Positions 24,131-32,243 of a stretch of DNA of 64,000 nt are shown one piece after another; the first letter of the stretch is position 1; each line of letters starts with the position of its first letter. This DNA is from Clostridia bacterium (GTDB taxonomy: Bacteria; Bacillota; Clostridia; Lachnospirales; Lachnospiraceae), in contig CAJTHL010000009.1 in assembly GCA_910576205.1 (NCBI GenBank), positions 62,001 through 126,000 on the forward strand. Direction: 5' to 3'. The position numbers and the translations under genes are program-made. The notes beneath the pieces were generated by a model. It worked only from the letters and a program-made list of their open reading frames with translations. It had not been told where the DNA came from and made no database searches.

Positions 24131-24180
24131 GAAAGAAAGTTTTAAGGAACCCAGAATCTTAACAGAGAAAGGAGCGATCT

Positions 24181-24555
24181 TTGCGAATCCAGGAATCAGC
24201 AGAAAATTATCTTGAAACCATTTTAATCCTCAAAAACCGTCTGGGTCTGGTGAGGTCTATTGATATTGCCAGTGAAATGTCTTTTTCCAAGCCCAGTGTA
24301 AGTGTTGCCATGAAAAACCTGCGTCTGAATGGCTATATTGACGTAGACAGGGACGGGCATATTTCCCTCCTTGGCAAGGGCCATGAGATTGCAGAAAAGA
24401 TCTACGAACGTCATCAGTGTCTTTCCATATGGCTGTCTGCCATTGGCGTAAGCCCTGGGGTTGCCGCCGCAGACGCCTGTCGGATTGAGCATGTAATCAG
24501 CTCTGAAACCTTTGAAAAACTCAAAGAATTTGCTTTAACGGCCGATCTGTCTTAG
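24181..24555 (+). CDS. DtxR/MntR family metal-dependent regulator
   Basis: 124 residues. The N-terminal winged helix (ESAENYLETILILKNRLG, then RSIDIASEMSFSKPSVSVAM) is that of DtxR/MntR. The dimerisation helix region ERHQCLSIWLSAIGV followed by DACRIEHVIS carries the His, Cys/Glu and His metal ligands of the primary site. There is no C-terminal SH3-like domain, so it is of the short MntR type. It probably represses metal uptake when iron or manganese is bound. The start is TTG at 24181, with AAAGGAG six bases upstream and no nearby ATG in frame. No obvious target operon is adjacent. Confidence 0.85.
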   Translation: MRIQESAENYLETILILKNRLGLVRSIDIASEMSFSKPSVSVAMKNLRLNGYIDVDRDGHISLLGKGHEIAEKIYERHQCLSIWLSAIGVSPGVAAADACRIEHVISSETFEKLKEFALTADLS

Positions 24556-24649
24556 CGGCGGGAAACAGCATTTCACACAGTAATTATCCAGCTGTTGGCT
24601 GGACTGTTGCGACCTATGTATTTTTCCCGGCGACGCACCTTCCGTTTTA

Positions 24650-25264
24650 CTAATCCGAGCGCCGGGAATACACACAGCCGCAGTAATTCTGCCGGTATAG
24701 TCCGTACTGCGCGGACAATTCAACCGACCTCTTATACCCCTCTTTTTTCTTGAAATCCCCTGGCAGCCAGGCCACCTTTCTTCCCCTTGTAAGGCGTTCC
24801 CCGATTTCGTTGAGGCTCTCCGCATTTTTAAGGGGGCTGATGGAAAGGGTTGTTGTCACATAGTCAAAGCCACAGCTGTCCGCCATCTCCACCGCCTCCA
24901 AAAGACGCAGTTCAAAACAGCGAAGGCACCTCTTCCCTCCCTCCGGCTCCGGTTCAAGTCCTTTTACCGCCTCAAAAAAACGCTCCGGCTCATAGGGCCC
25001 GTCCACAAAGGTCACGGGACTGGCCGCCGGAAACCGCCTGATAAATGTCTCCTGCTCCTGCACCCGTTTCTCATATTCCTCCCGGGGAAAAATATTGGGA
25101 TTGTAATAAAATACCATAATGGAAAAATACCGGGATAAGTATTCCAGCACATAACTGCTGCAGGGCGCGCAGCAGCTGTGCAGCAAAAGGCGGGGCAGGC
25201 ATTCCTTTGCCTGCTCCCGCTTTATAATCTGCTCCAGTTCTCTCTGATAATTCCGTCTGTTCAT
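24650..25264 (-). CDS. queH: Epoxyqueuosine reductase QueH
   Basis: 204 residues of the DUF208/QueH family. The N-terminal LLLHSCCAPCSSYVLEYL and the C-terminal YCGCVYS provide the paired cysteines for the Fe-S and metal site, and RCLRCFELRL adds another CxxC. QueH removes the epoxide oxygen in the last step of queuosine synthesis in tRNA and replaces QueG in many anaerobes. It lies downstream of the VanY-like gene with a 78-bp gap; the association seems incidental. Confidence 0.9.
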   Translation of the reverse strand: MNRRNYQRELEQIIKREQAKECLPRLLLHSCCAPCSSYVLEYLSRYFSIMVFYYNPNIFPREEYEKRVQEQETFIRRFPAASPVTFVDGPYEPERFFEAVKGLEPEPEGGKRCLRCFELRLLEAVEMADSCGFDYVTTTLSISPLKNAESLNEIGERLTRGRKVAWLPGDFKKKEGYKRSVELSAQYGLYRQNYCGCVYSRRSD

Positions 25265-25342
25265 AGCATGTTTTCCCTCTGCGCCCTCTCCCGGGCACCT
25301 CTCCTTTTCTGCGCGGTTTCTCCGGACCTGTATCTTTTCGTC

Positions 25343-26233
25343 TTATGACCTCTGCTCCAGATACTCCTCCAGGCAGATCCCCTGCTCCATTATCTCTGCC
25401 GCCGCTTCCTTTCCCACATACCGGAAGTGCCAGGGCTCATAGATAATGCCTGTCACCCCTGTCTTTCCGTTGGGATAGCGCAGGATAAACCCGTACTCTG
25501 CGCAGTGCTTCACCAGCCACTGATAGCTTCTGGTCTGCTCCTGCCGTTCGTCCAGGCCCGTGTATTCGGAGGAAACCAGATCCACCGCCAGGCCAAGCTG
25601 ATGCTCGCTGGTGCCGGGAACCGCCACCACCGTGCCCGCTTCCCTTCTGGCCTCTGTCTCAGAATACCCCTCTCTCTTTAAGTTTGCAACCTTATTTTCA
25701 AACAGGCTTGTCTGCTTCTGCATGGTACGGTAGGAGGACGCGATCCAGATCTGATATCCGTCCCGCTTTCCGGCGGCAATCATGTCCAGAAGAGCCTGGG
25801 CTATGCGGCTGTCTACCTGGTGCCCCTCCCCCACCTCCGTAAGCTCCACCGTAAAATCCTCCGGAAGGGGATTTTCAAAGTTTACCAGGCGGAGGTTCCA
25901 GGCCTCATCCTGCCCGTAGTCGCCGGAAAACATTGTTCCGGGCCCATCGCCCCACTCATCCTTTCCGGAATTTCCAGCGCCCTGCGCCTCATTCCACCCA
26001 TAAAGGTCCTGCTCTTTCGCGGAAGCATCCGGAAGTTCCCCAGCCGATGCACCGGCTATGGTTTTCCAGTCCGGCTCCATAAAAATATGCTCTGCCGCCA
26101 GCACTACCCGCCCGCAAAGGTAGCCCAGAAGGAAGGTAAACAGGCAGAATCCTATGATTTTTCGCTGCAGACGTTTCTGTTTTTTTCTTCTCGGATAATA
26201 ATTGTTGTCTCTTCTCTCTACGCTTCTGTACAT
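25343..26233 (-). CDS. VanY-type D-alanyl-D-alanine carboxypeptidase (M15B)
   Basis: 296 residues from the ATG at 26231-26233 (AGAGG eight bases upstream). A basic N-terminus and one membrane helix (IIGFCLFTFLLGYLCGRVVL) anchor it, and an acidic low-complexity linker follows. The peptidase domain begins at about residue 125, with substrate loop SSYRTMQKQ, zinc ligands in GTSEHQLGLAVDL (His, Asp) and EPWHFRYVG (catalytic Glu, His). It trims terminal D-Ala from peptidoglycan stems outside the membrane. It follows a two-component system and an unknown membrane protein in the same orientation, so it may be under their control. This is not evidence of vancomycin resistance: vanHAX genes are absent. 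Confidence 0.87.
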   Translation of the reverse strand: MYRSVERRDNNYYPRRKKQKRLQRKIIGFCLFTFLLGYLCGRVVLAAEHIFMEPDWKTIAGASAGELPDASAKEQDLYGWNEAQGAGNSGKDEWGDGPGTMFSGDYGQDEAWNLRLVNFENPLPEDFTVELTEVGEGHQVDSRIAQALLDMIAAGKRDGYQIWIASSYRTMQKQTSLFENKVANLKREGYSETEARREAGTVVAVPGTSEHQLGLAVDLVSSEYTGLDERQEQTRSYQWLVKHCAEYGFILRYPNGKTGVTGIIYEPWHFRYVGKEAAAEIMEQGICLEEYLEQRS

Positions 26234-26283
26234 TTTCCTCACCTCTTGTCCTTATCTTAAAGGTGAGTTGCATCAAAAAAGCA

Positions 26284-27327
26284 TCAATATCTGGCTCCCA
26301 CAATCAAAAAACTATTTTTTTCATTCTGGAAATAGACAACGGCCTCCTCCCCCTCCTCATCCTTATACACGGCGTAAATATTCAGAGATTCGGATTCATA
26401 GGCAGTTTCCAAAAGCCCCAGTTCCTCCAGCATCATATAATATGCCTCTGTCCATGAATAATCCTTAGCCATAAAGGTCTCTACCCGTTTCTCTATAATA
26501 TCGCATCCATCCGCCTGGTAGGCTATAGCGTCAGCCATGGTAACGCCGGATTCCGCCATTTGAAGGCCCAGATATTCTCCCCATATTTCTGCCTTCCTGG
26601 TCAGCTCCGCCAGCATCACCTCCAGCGGTTCCTGCTTCCTTGAGGTATTCCCCACCTTTGTCACGGCATAATCCACCATAGAGTCCGGAATACCGGAATT
26701 CTGCGCCACATCCACAGGGCCTGCATCATAGCTCCTGTTTCCCATGGCATGGTCTGCCGCGTCTATGATCTCTTTATCACGATTATACACCTCCATATAC
26801 TGGTACTGGGAAATGGAAAGGAGTTTCCCGGTTTCGTCATCCATACTCCAGTTTATCCTCCACGTGTCTGTCCGGACAAACCCATTCCACAGCATCATGG
26901 AACGTTCCCCATCCTCCATATCCAGAATGAATTCCACCTCCGCCTCCCCCATATCTATTCTGTCCAGACTGCAATCCGTAAGGAGCCCCAGCTCCCGGAG
27001 CTTTCGAAGCTCCTGCGCCACTTTGTCCAGGGCGCTCTCTGCGGTATAATGCCTGCCATTTACCATATACATACTATTGATGTTTCCGCTATTCACCAGA
27101 TGCATTTTCTCCAGCAGGGACATATCTTCCTGGGCAGTGACAATCACTTCCTGGGAATCCAGAATTTCTCTTCGCCCCACCATTTCCCTGTCCTGCCAGT
27201 CCAGAATAGCGGAGGGAAGGCGCAGGCTGGCAACGGAAAATGCCAGAAACAGCGCCCCCAGAAACAGGTATTCCCCCATGGATATCCCGCGTCTTCGTCT
27301 TCTGTTCTCCTTCTCCCGGGTATTCAT
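26284..27327 (-). CDS. Unknown membrane-anchored protein coupled to a histidine kinase
   Basis: 347 residues. A basic N-terminus (NTREKENRRRRRG) and one hydrophobic segment (EYLFLGALFLAFSVASL) are followed by a ~300-residue extracytoplasmic region with no motif I recognise. Its start overlaps the stop of the histidine kinase gene by four bases (ATGA), so translation is coupled. This placement resembles accessory proteins that tune sensor kinases (YycH-like in position, not in recognisable sequence). I infer a role in sensing or in modulating the kinase. Confidence 0.7.
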   Translation of the reverse strand: MNTREKENRRRRRGISMGEYLFLGALFLAFSVASLRLPSAILDWQDREMVGRREILDSQEVIVTAQEDMSLLEKMHLVNSGNINSMYMVNGRHYTAESALDKVAQELRKLRELGLLTDCSLDRIDMGEAEVEFILDMEDGERSMMLWNGFVRTDTWRINWSMDDETGKLLSISQYQYMEVYNRDKEIIDAADHAMGNRSYDAGPVDVAQNSGIPDSMVDYAVTKVGNTSRKQEPLEVMLAELTRKAEIWGEYLGLQMAESGVTMADAIAYQADGCDIIEKRVETFMAKDYSWTEAYYMMLEELGLLETAYESESLNIYAVYKDEEGEEAVVYFQNEKNSFLIVGARY

Positions 27328-28742
27328 TCCACGCCTCCTTCCGGAAGGGAAATGCGTACCACAGTCCCCTTCCCCTCTGTGCTCTTAAACTGCATCTTTC
27401 CCCCGTGCCGATTCACGATCTCGGCACAGATGGAAAGGCCAAGCCCCGCGCCGCCCTGTTGTCTTGCCCTGGATTTGTCCACCATGTAAAAGGCCTCTGT
27501 AATTCTGGAAAGATCTGTCTTTGGGATGCCCTTTCCCGTGTCCCGCACATAGAAGGCAAATCCCTCCTCCTCCCGGCGTCCCAGAAGGTACAGGGTTCCC
27601 GGCTGGCCGTCCATGGCCTTTCTGCCGTTATCCAGCAGGTTTTGCAGCACGGTTTTCATAAGGTCCGGCTCCAGTAACAGCATGGCATCCTCCACCACCA
27701 CCTTTAGGGAAAGGCCCGCCTTCTTAAGGGCCGGCTGCATAAGCCCCCGGATATCCTCCGCCAGCCATCCTGCATTTACGGGTTTTAACTCCAGCTCCCG
27801 GTTCTTTACCACCATCAGGTCCAAAAGCTTAAAGGAGAGGGCTTCCAGCCGCTTCCCCTCCTTGAAAATATAGTTGGCCGCCTGAAATTGTTCCTCCTGG
27901 CTCATCTCCTGGGTGCGGAGCATATCCGCATAACCGATCATGGAGGTCAGCGGCGTCTTGAGTTCATGGGCAAAGCTCCCGATAAAATCCTCCTGCCGCC
28001 TGGCCGCGTCCTCCAGCTCCTGAAACTGCTGCTCCAGATTGTCGGCCATATGGTTGAAATCATCTGCAAGCGCCCCGATTTCGTCCCGGCTCTCTACATC
28101 TGCCCGTACCCCCAGGTTCCCGTAGGCAATTCTCCTGGTGGCCCTGGAAAGACGCCGTAAGGGCCGCATCAGCCAGCCTGCCTGGGCATAACAGCTGATG
28201 CCCTGGGCCGCCAGAAGCCAGATCATCCATTTCTTATAGATGCCGTACTGGGATTCCCGCTCCGCAAACAGGGAAGTCACATCCCGGATACTCTCCAGGT
28301 ATAAGAGCTCTCCTCCCTCCATCTGGATTACGCTGGCCGTCTGGAGTTCATAGCCCTCCGGGGTTTTTCGAAGGACATATCCTCTCTGGGATTTCCCGAT
28401 TTTCCCCAGAAGCCCGTTATCCGGCCCAGACTGGGTATTGTCAAACCACACGTTCTCTCCTCCGTCGGAGAGCCGGATGCGAAGGACGCTTCCCGGCATC
28501 CCCTCCACCATAGCCTGGGCGGTTTTTTGTACATTCTCCTTTATAAATTCCATATCCTGCACAGTTGTATTCCAGTAAGCCACAAAAGAATACTGCAGCA
28601 TCCGGTTCTCCTCCTGGGCGTTTGCCACCTCCCTGTCATAGGTAGCCTGGAACAGGGCGCGGATCAGAAGGTATCCCCCGATGCTGATAATCACCAGCGT
28701 GATAAAAAGTGTGGAAAAAAATATTTTCAAGGAAAATCTCAT
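27324..28742 (-). CDS. Sensor histidine kinase
   Basis: 472 residues. Membrane helix 1 (about residues 7-30), a ~135-residue extracytoplasmic sensor, helix 2 and a HAMP linker (RRIAYGNLGVRADVESRDEI) are followed by the dimerisation domain with phosphorylated His in FAHELKTPLT. The ATPase domain has N box LLDNGRKAM, G1 DTGKGIP and G2 GGAGLGLSI. All catalytic residues are present. It starts immediately after the response-regulator stop (TAAATG). With the regulator upstream and the unknown membrane protein and VanY-like enzyme downstream, an envelope signal is likely. Confidence 0.92.
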   Translation of the reverse strand: MRFSLKIFFSTLFITLVIISIGGYLLIRALFQATYDREVANAQEENRMLQYSFVAYWNTTVQDMEFIKENVQKTAQAMVEGMPGSVLRIRLSDGGENVWFDNTQSGPDNGLLGKIGKSQRGYVLRKTPEGYELQTASVIQMEGGELLYLESIRDVTSLFAERESQYGIYKKWMIWLLAAQGISCYAQAGWLMRPLRRLSRATRRIAYGNLGVRADVESRDEIGALADDFNHMADNLEQQFQELEDAARRQEDFIGSFAHELKTPLTSMIGYADMLRTQEMSQEEQFQAANYIFKEGKRLEALSFKLLDLMVVKNRELELKPVNAGWLAEDIRGLMQPALKKAGLSLKVVVEDAMLLLEPDLMKTVLQNLLDNGRKAMDGQPGTLYLLGRREEEGFAFYVRDTGKGIPKTDLSRITEAFYMVDKSRARQQGGAGLGLSICAEIVNRHGGKMQFKSTEGKGTVVRISLPEGGVE

Positions 28743-29396
28743 TTATACCTCCAGACGGTATCCTACCTTATAGACCGTCACAATCCGGTGCTCCCAGCCA
28801 ATCTTTTTCCGCATCCGCTGCACATGAAGGTCCACCGTCCGGCTGTCCCCCATGTACTCTCCGCCCCAGATACGCTCATAGATGGTTTCCCTGTATAAGG
28901 CAATATTTTTATTCCGCACAAAGAGCAGCAAAAGCTCATACTCTTTTTTCGTGAGATTGATAACCTCCTCTCCCCGCTTTACCGTGCGGGAGGCTGTATC
29001 AATGACCAGATCCGCCACCTCCAGGACGCTCTCCGTCTTATGATACCTCCTAAGTACAGTCTCCACCCTGGCCAGAAGCTCAATAATCTCAAAGGGCTTG
29101 GTAAGGTAATCGTCCGCCCCCAGCTTCAAGCCCTTTACCCGGTCCGTGACAGAGGCCTTTGCCGTCAGGAAAATCACCGGGATTTCCAGGGGCGCAATAT
29201 AACTCATCAGCTCGTAACCATCCACTTTTGGCAGCATAACGTCCAGGAGAATCAGATCGTACAAAGTCTCGTCCAGGGCATCGGCCGCCGCCATGCCGTC
29301 GTAAACACAGGTAACCACGTAGCCTGCTTTCTTCAGATTCACTGCAATCAGATTGGAGATGGAGGTCTCATCCTCCACCACTAATATTTTTGTCAT
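28743..29396 (-). CDS. OmpR/PhoB-family response regulator
   Basis: 217 residues. The receiver domain has the acidic pair (EDE), phospho-acceptor Asp in LILLDVMLPKVDGYEL and Lys in YLTKPFEI. The winged-helix DNA-binding domain runs from about residue 125 (LTKKEYELLLLFVRNKN and SRTVDLHVQRMRKKIG). It is the first gene of a TCS operon, and its leader contains the 72-bp repeat pair at 29427-29614. Confidence 0.93.
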   Translation of the reverse strand: MTKILVVEDETSISNLIAVNLKKAGYVVTCVYDGMAAADALDETLYDLILLDVMLPKVDGYELMSYIAPLEIPVIFLTAKASVTDRVKGLKLGADDYLTKPFEIIELLARVETVLRRYHKTESVLEVADLVIDTASRTVKRGEEVINLTKKEYELLLLFVRNKNIALYRETIYERIWGGEYMGDSRTVDLHVQRMRKKIGWEHRIVTVYKVGYRLEV

Positions 29397-29426
29397 AAAT
29401 TCCTCCTGGTGTGGTTCAGACGGCCC

Positions 29427-29627
29427 GCTTTCCTCGTTGACGGGCTTCGCCCTATCAAATCTGCCAGAGACAAATCCACCTGCAAGCAGGCGGTTTGCTT
29501 TTGCCTTACGCCACCCCGCAGTGCATACTCGGAAAACCTCCGGCTTTCCTCGTTGACGGGCTTCGCCCTATCAAATCTGCCAGAGACAAATCCACCTGCA
29601 AGCAGGCGGTTTGCCTCTGGCAGATTT
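29427..29627. repeat. 72-bp direct repeat (two copies) with a long near-perfect palindrome
   Basis: 29427-29498 and 29543-29614 are nearly identical, 116 bp apart. The second copy continues into a hairpin: AAATCTGCCAGAG (29573-29585) pairs exactly with CTCTGGCAGATTT (29615-29627). Inside it CCTGC-AA-GCAGG forms the tip, so almost all 55 nt from 29573 to 29627 can fold. Each unit also has a small GGGCTTCGCCC hairpin. It looks like a REP- or MITE-type element between the divergent TCS and ABC genes. Nothing else is seen in this gap. Confidence 0.8.
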
Positions 29628-29736
29628 GGCACTGCTCATTTAAACACATTTTAGCATCAAAGTTGTATCGAAAACACCTTTTTTTTATTTTTTCATATAG
29701 TAGCTATAGATAAAACACAAAGCAGGAGGCGTGTAT

Positions 29737-30504
29737 ATGGATCCACTTCTGACGCTCTCTCATATCAGCTATTCCTACCACGACTTAAACGGGGAAACCA
29801 CTGCGCTTTCAGATATTTCCTTTTCCCTGGAGGAGGGCAGGTTTCTTGCCATCGTAGGGCCAAGCGGCTGCGGCAAATCCACGCTGCTGTCCCTAATCTG
29901 CGGCCTCCTTGAGCCGTCGGAAGGAGAGATCGCCTTAAATGGCCTTCCCCTGAAGCAGGCATCCGCCAATATCGGCTACATGCTCCAGAAGGATCACCTG
30001 TTTGAGTGGCGCACCATCTACAGCAATGTTACCCTGGGCCTGGAAATCCAGCACAGGCTCAATGAACATACAAGAAAAAATGTGGACGATATGCTGGAAA
30101 CCTACGGCCTGTCCTCCTTCAGGGATTCCCGGCCCTCCCAGCTCTCCGGCGGTATGCGCCAGCGGGCGGCCCTTATACGGACCCTGGCTCTGGAGCCGGA
30201 CCTGCTGCTTCTGGATGAGCCCTTCTCCGCCCTGGATTACCAGACAAGGCTCTCTGTCTGCGACGATATTTTCGGCATTATCAAAAAGGAACAAAAGACT
30301 GCCATCCTGGTGACCCACGATCTGTCGGAAGCTATCAGCATGGCAGATGAAGTCCTGGTGCTCTCCCGCCGTCCCGGCCGTGTCCAGAAGAAACAGCCCA
30401 TCCATTTTGAAATGGAGGAGCGCACGCCCCTTCGCTGCCGGAATGCGCCAGAGTTTAAGGACTACTTTAATCTGATCTGGAAGGAGTTGAATTCCAATGT
30501 CTGA
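29737..30504 (+). CDS. ABC transporter ATPase (SsuB/TauB/ThiZ-like)
   Basis: 255 residues from the ATG at 29737 (GGAGG seven bases before; a GTG two codons earlier is less likely). It has Walker A VGPSGCGKST, Q-loop MLQKDHLFEW, signature LSGGMRQRAAL, Walker B LLLLDEPFSALD and H-loop VTHD. The sequence belongs to the nitrate/sulfonate/taurine/thiamine-precursor class. It overlaps the permease gene by 8 bp. The substrate is unknown, because no binding protein is adjacent. Confidence 0.88.
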   Translation: MDPLLTLSHISYSYHDLNGETTALSDISFSLEEGRFLAIVGPSGCGKSTLLSLICGLLEPSEGEIALNGLPLKQASANIGYMLQKDHLFEWRTIYSNVTLGLEIQHRLNEHTRKNVDDMLETYGLSSFRDSRPSQLSGGMRQRAALIRTLALEPDLLLLDEPFSALDYQTRLSVCDDIFGIIKKEQKTAILVTHDLSEAISMADEVLVLSRRPGRVQKKQPIHFEMEERTPLRCRNAPEFKDYFNLIWKELNSNV

Positions 30505-31294
30505 AATTTCCCTGGCCCAGCAGAGCTTTCTGGAGGAAAAGAAAAGGCAGCGCAACTGGGTACGGGCCGCCCGCATTCTCCTGTTCCTGCTGTTTCTGGT
30601 TCTGTGGGAGGGAGCCGCCCGGACACATCTTATCGACGCCTTTATCTTCAGCAGCCCTTCCAGGGTCTATAATACCTTTGTGGGCATGCTCCTGGACAAA
30701 AGTATTTTTCTCCATGTGGGCAGTACCCTTATGGAAACCCTGGTCAGCTTCCTTCTGGTAATCCTCCTAAGCCTTCTGGCGGCTGTGCTTTTATGGCTGT
30801 GTCCTCTGCTCTCCAAGGTGCTGGATCCCTATCTGGTGATTCTCAACAGCCTGCCAAAATCCGCCCTGGCCCCACTCCTTATTGTATGGCTGGGGGCCAA
30901 TCAGAAAACCATTGTGGTAGCCGGCATGTCCGTGGCCATATTTGGCAGTATTCTCACCATCTACACAGGATTCTCCCAGGTGGACACAGAGAAAATCAAG
31001 CTGATCTACACCCTTGGAGGCACACGCAGGGATGTCCTTGGCAAGGTGGTGCTTCCAAGCTCCGTTCCCATTCTCCTCAATACCATGAAGGTCAACATCG
31101 GCCTCTGCCTGGTAGGGGTGGTAATCGGGGAATTTATCGGAAGCCGCCAGGGGCTTGGATACCTCATTATCTACGGAAGCCAGGTCTTTAAGCTGGACTG
31201 GGTTATCATGAGTATCGTTCTCCTCTGTATTATGGCCCTGGTCCTATACTCCCTGTTGCAGGTGCTGGAACGGCGATGCCAGCGGCATGTCTAA
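30497..31294 (+). CDS. ABC transporter permease (SsuC/TauC-like)
   Basis: 265 residues with about six helices and the binding-protein-dependent permease motif near KLIYTLGGTRRDVLGKVVLP (EAA-type loop). NSLPKSALAPLLIVWLG is typical of the SsuC/TauC/ThiX class. It overlaps the ATPase gene, so translation is coupled. The usual third gene, a periplasmic binding protein, is missing: downstream lies a SIS pseudogene on the other strand. A distant binding protein must be used, or the transporter is a remnant. Confidence 0.87.
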   Translation: MSEISLAQQSFLEEKKRQRNWVRAARILLFLLFLVLWEGAARTHLIDAFIFSSPSRVYNTFVGMLLDKSIFLHVGSTLMETLVSFLLVILLSLLAAVLLWLCPLLSKVLDPYLVILNSLPKSALAPLLIVWLGANQKTIVVAGMSVAIFGSILTIYTGFSQVDTEKIKLIYTLGGTRRDVLGKVVLPSSVPILLNTMKVNIGLCLVGVVIGEFIGSRQGLGYLIIYGSQVFKLDWVIMSIVLLCIMALVLYSLLQVLERRCQRHV

Positions 31295-31390
31295 GCGACA
31301 GCGCTTACAGGGCTTCTGATTCAAAAACAGGAGATGCTCCCGGCACCTCCTGGATACATATTTTCTGTTTTTCATTGGCATCCACTTTTC

Positions 31391-31620
31391 TTAAAGCGGC
31401 CTGTTGTTCAGCCTCTCTCCCACGGCCCCACCCGGATGAATCCGCGCAAACTGCCCGGACTGGTAATCCGTCTCCCGGTTTGCATGCTGTTTTAGCGCCA
31501 CATCTGCCGCCAGAGCCAGGGGAGACTCCATGTTTTCCGTCACGGTGATGATGGAAACACCCTTGGATTTCCAGATATCCACAATGGGAAGCATTTCCTC
31601 TGTCTGTCCTCATTTCCATC
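31391..31620 (-). pseudogene. SIS-domain sugar-phosphate isomerase remnant
   Basis: The minus strand encodes LPIVDIWKSKGVSIITVTEN followed by MESPLALAADVALKQHA and then FARIHPGGAVGERLNN. The first part matches the late SIS core, and the FARIHPGGAVG part matches the conserved end of KpsF/KdsD/GutQ-type isomerases. About 40-50 residues that should separate them are missing, and so is the whole N-terminal half. The rest of 31295-31687 shows no gene. Confidence 0.6.
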
Positions 31621-31687
31621 CTCCCAGGTCTTTTTATTTTATATCTATTTTACCGGTATCCCAATGGCCCCATTTCCTAAAATGCCT

Positions 31688-32221
31688 CTACAGAGCCATC
31701 ACCAGAAGGTTAGGCACCAGCATTCCCACAGCTACAGCGTACAACAGATCCAGCCAGAAAAAGGATCCCACAGCGCAAAGATAAATCAAGCCGATAAAGG
31801 GAGCTGATAGAATTTTCCAGATCACATTTACCTCCGGGTTCTTAAGAATCCGGTTTACCATGACCCTGGCATCCCCTGTGCTGGGAAACGCATGCATCAG
31901 GATAGAAATTCCAAGCCACCCCAGCACCAGATTCAGCACATTGTTGTATTCGTTAAACACCAGCAGCTCCACAGAGGCCGGAAGAATAATGAGAATCCCC
32001 AAAAGCGTATTGATAAAAAAGGGCCCCATGGAAGTGAGAAATACTTTAAAGGGCTGATCCGATGACTGATGAATCACATAACCGTTTGGGTTCTGCACCT
32101 GGAAATATTTTACTTCATAGACCTCCAGGCCGCAGAGCCTGCAGAATACCTGGTGGGCCAGCTCATGAATAATAACCCCGGGAAAAGTTACGATAGATAT
32201 TAAAAATCCTGGTATAAACAT
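31688..32221 (-). CDS. M50-like (site-2-protease-type) membrane zinc protease
   Basis: 177 residues, mostly membrane helices. HELAH in the first helix (about residues 19-23) is the zinc motif, and STGDARVM contributes the expected C-terminal Asp ligand in a later helix. The protein is small and lacks PDZ or CBS domains, resembling DUF3267/YgcG-free M50 relatives of unknown substrate. The ribosome site CAGGAGG precedes the ATG. It lies 22 bp downstream of a membrane TPR protein on the same strand, which may be its partner or substrate. Confidence 0.7.
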   Translation of the reverse strand: MFIPGFLISIVTFPGVIIHELAHQVFCRLCGLEVYEVKYFQVQNPNGYVIHQSSDQPFKVFLTSMGPFFINTLLGILIILPASVELLVFNEYNNVLNLVLGWLGISILMHAFPSTGDARVMVNRILKNPEVNVIWKILSAPFIGLIYLCAVGSFFWLDLLYAVAVGMLVPNLLVMAL

Positions 32222-32243
32222 ATTGCGCCTCCTGATTTCAGCT

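Noticed and set aside
25343..29396. Vancomycin-resistance operon (VanRSY)
   Set aside because: The regulator, kinase and carboxypeptidase are common housekeeping types; vanH, vanA/B-type ligase and vanX are absent.
29393..29654. Small proteins encoded in the 72-bp repeat region
   Set aside because: Several overlapping frames on both strands arise from the repeat itself; no ribosome sites.
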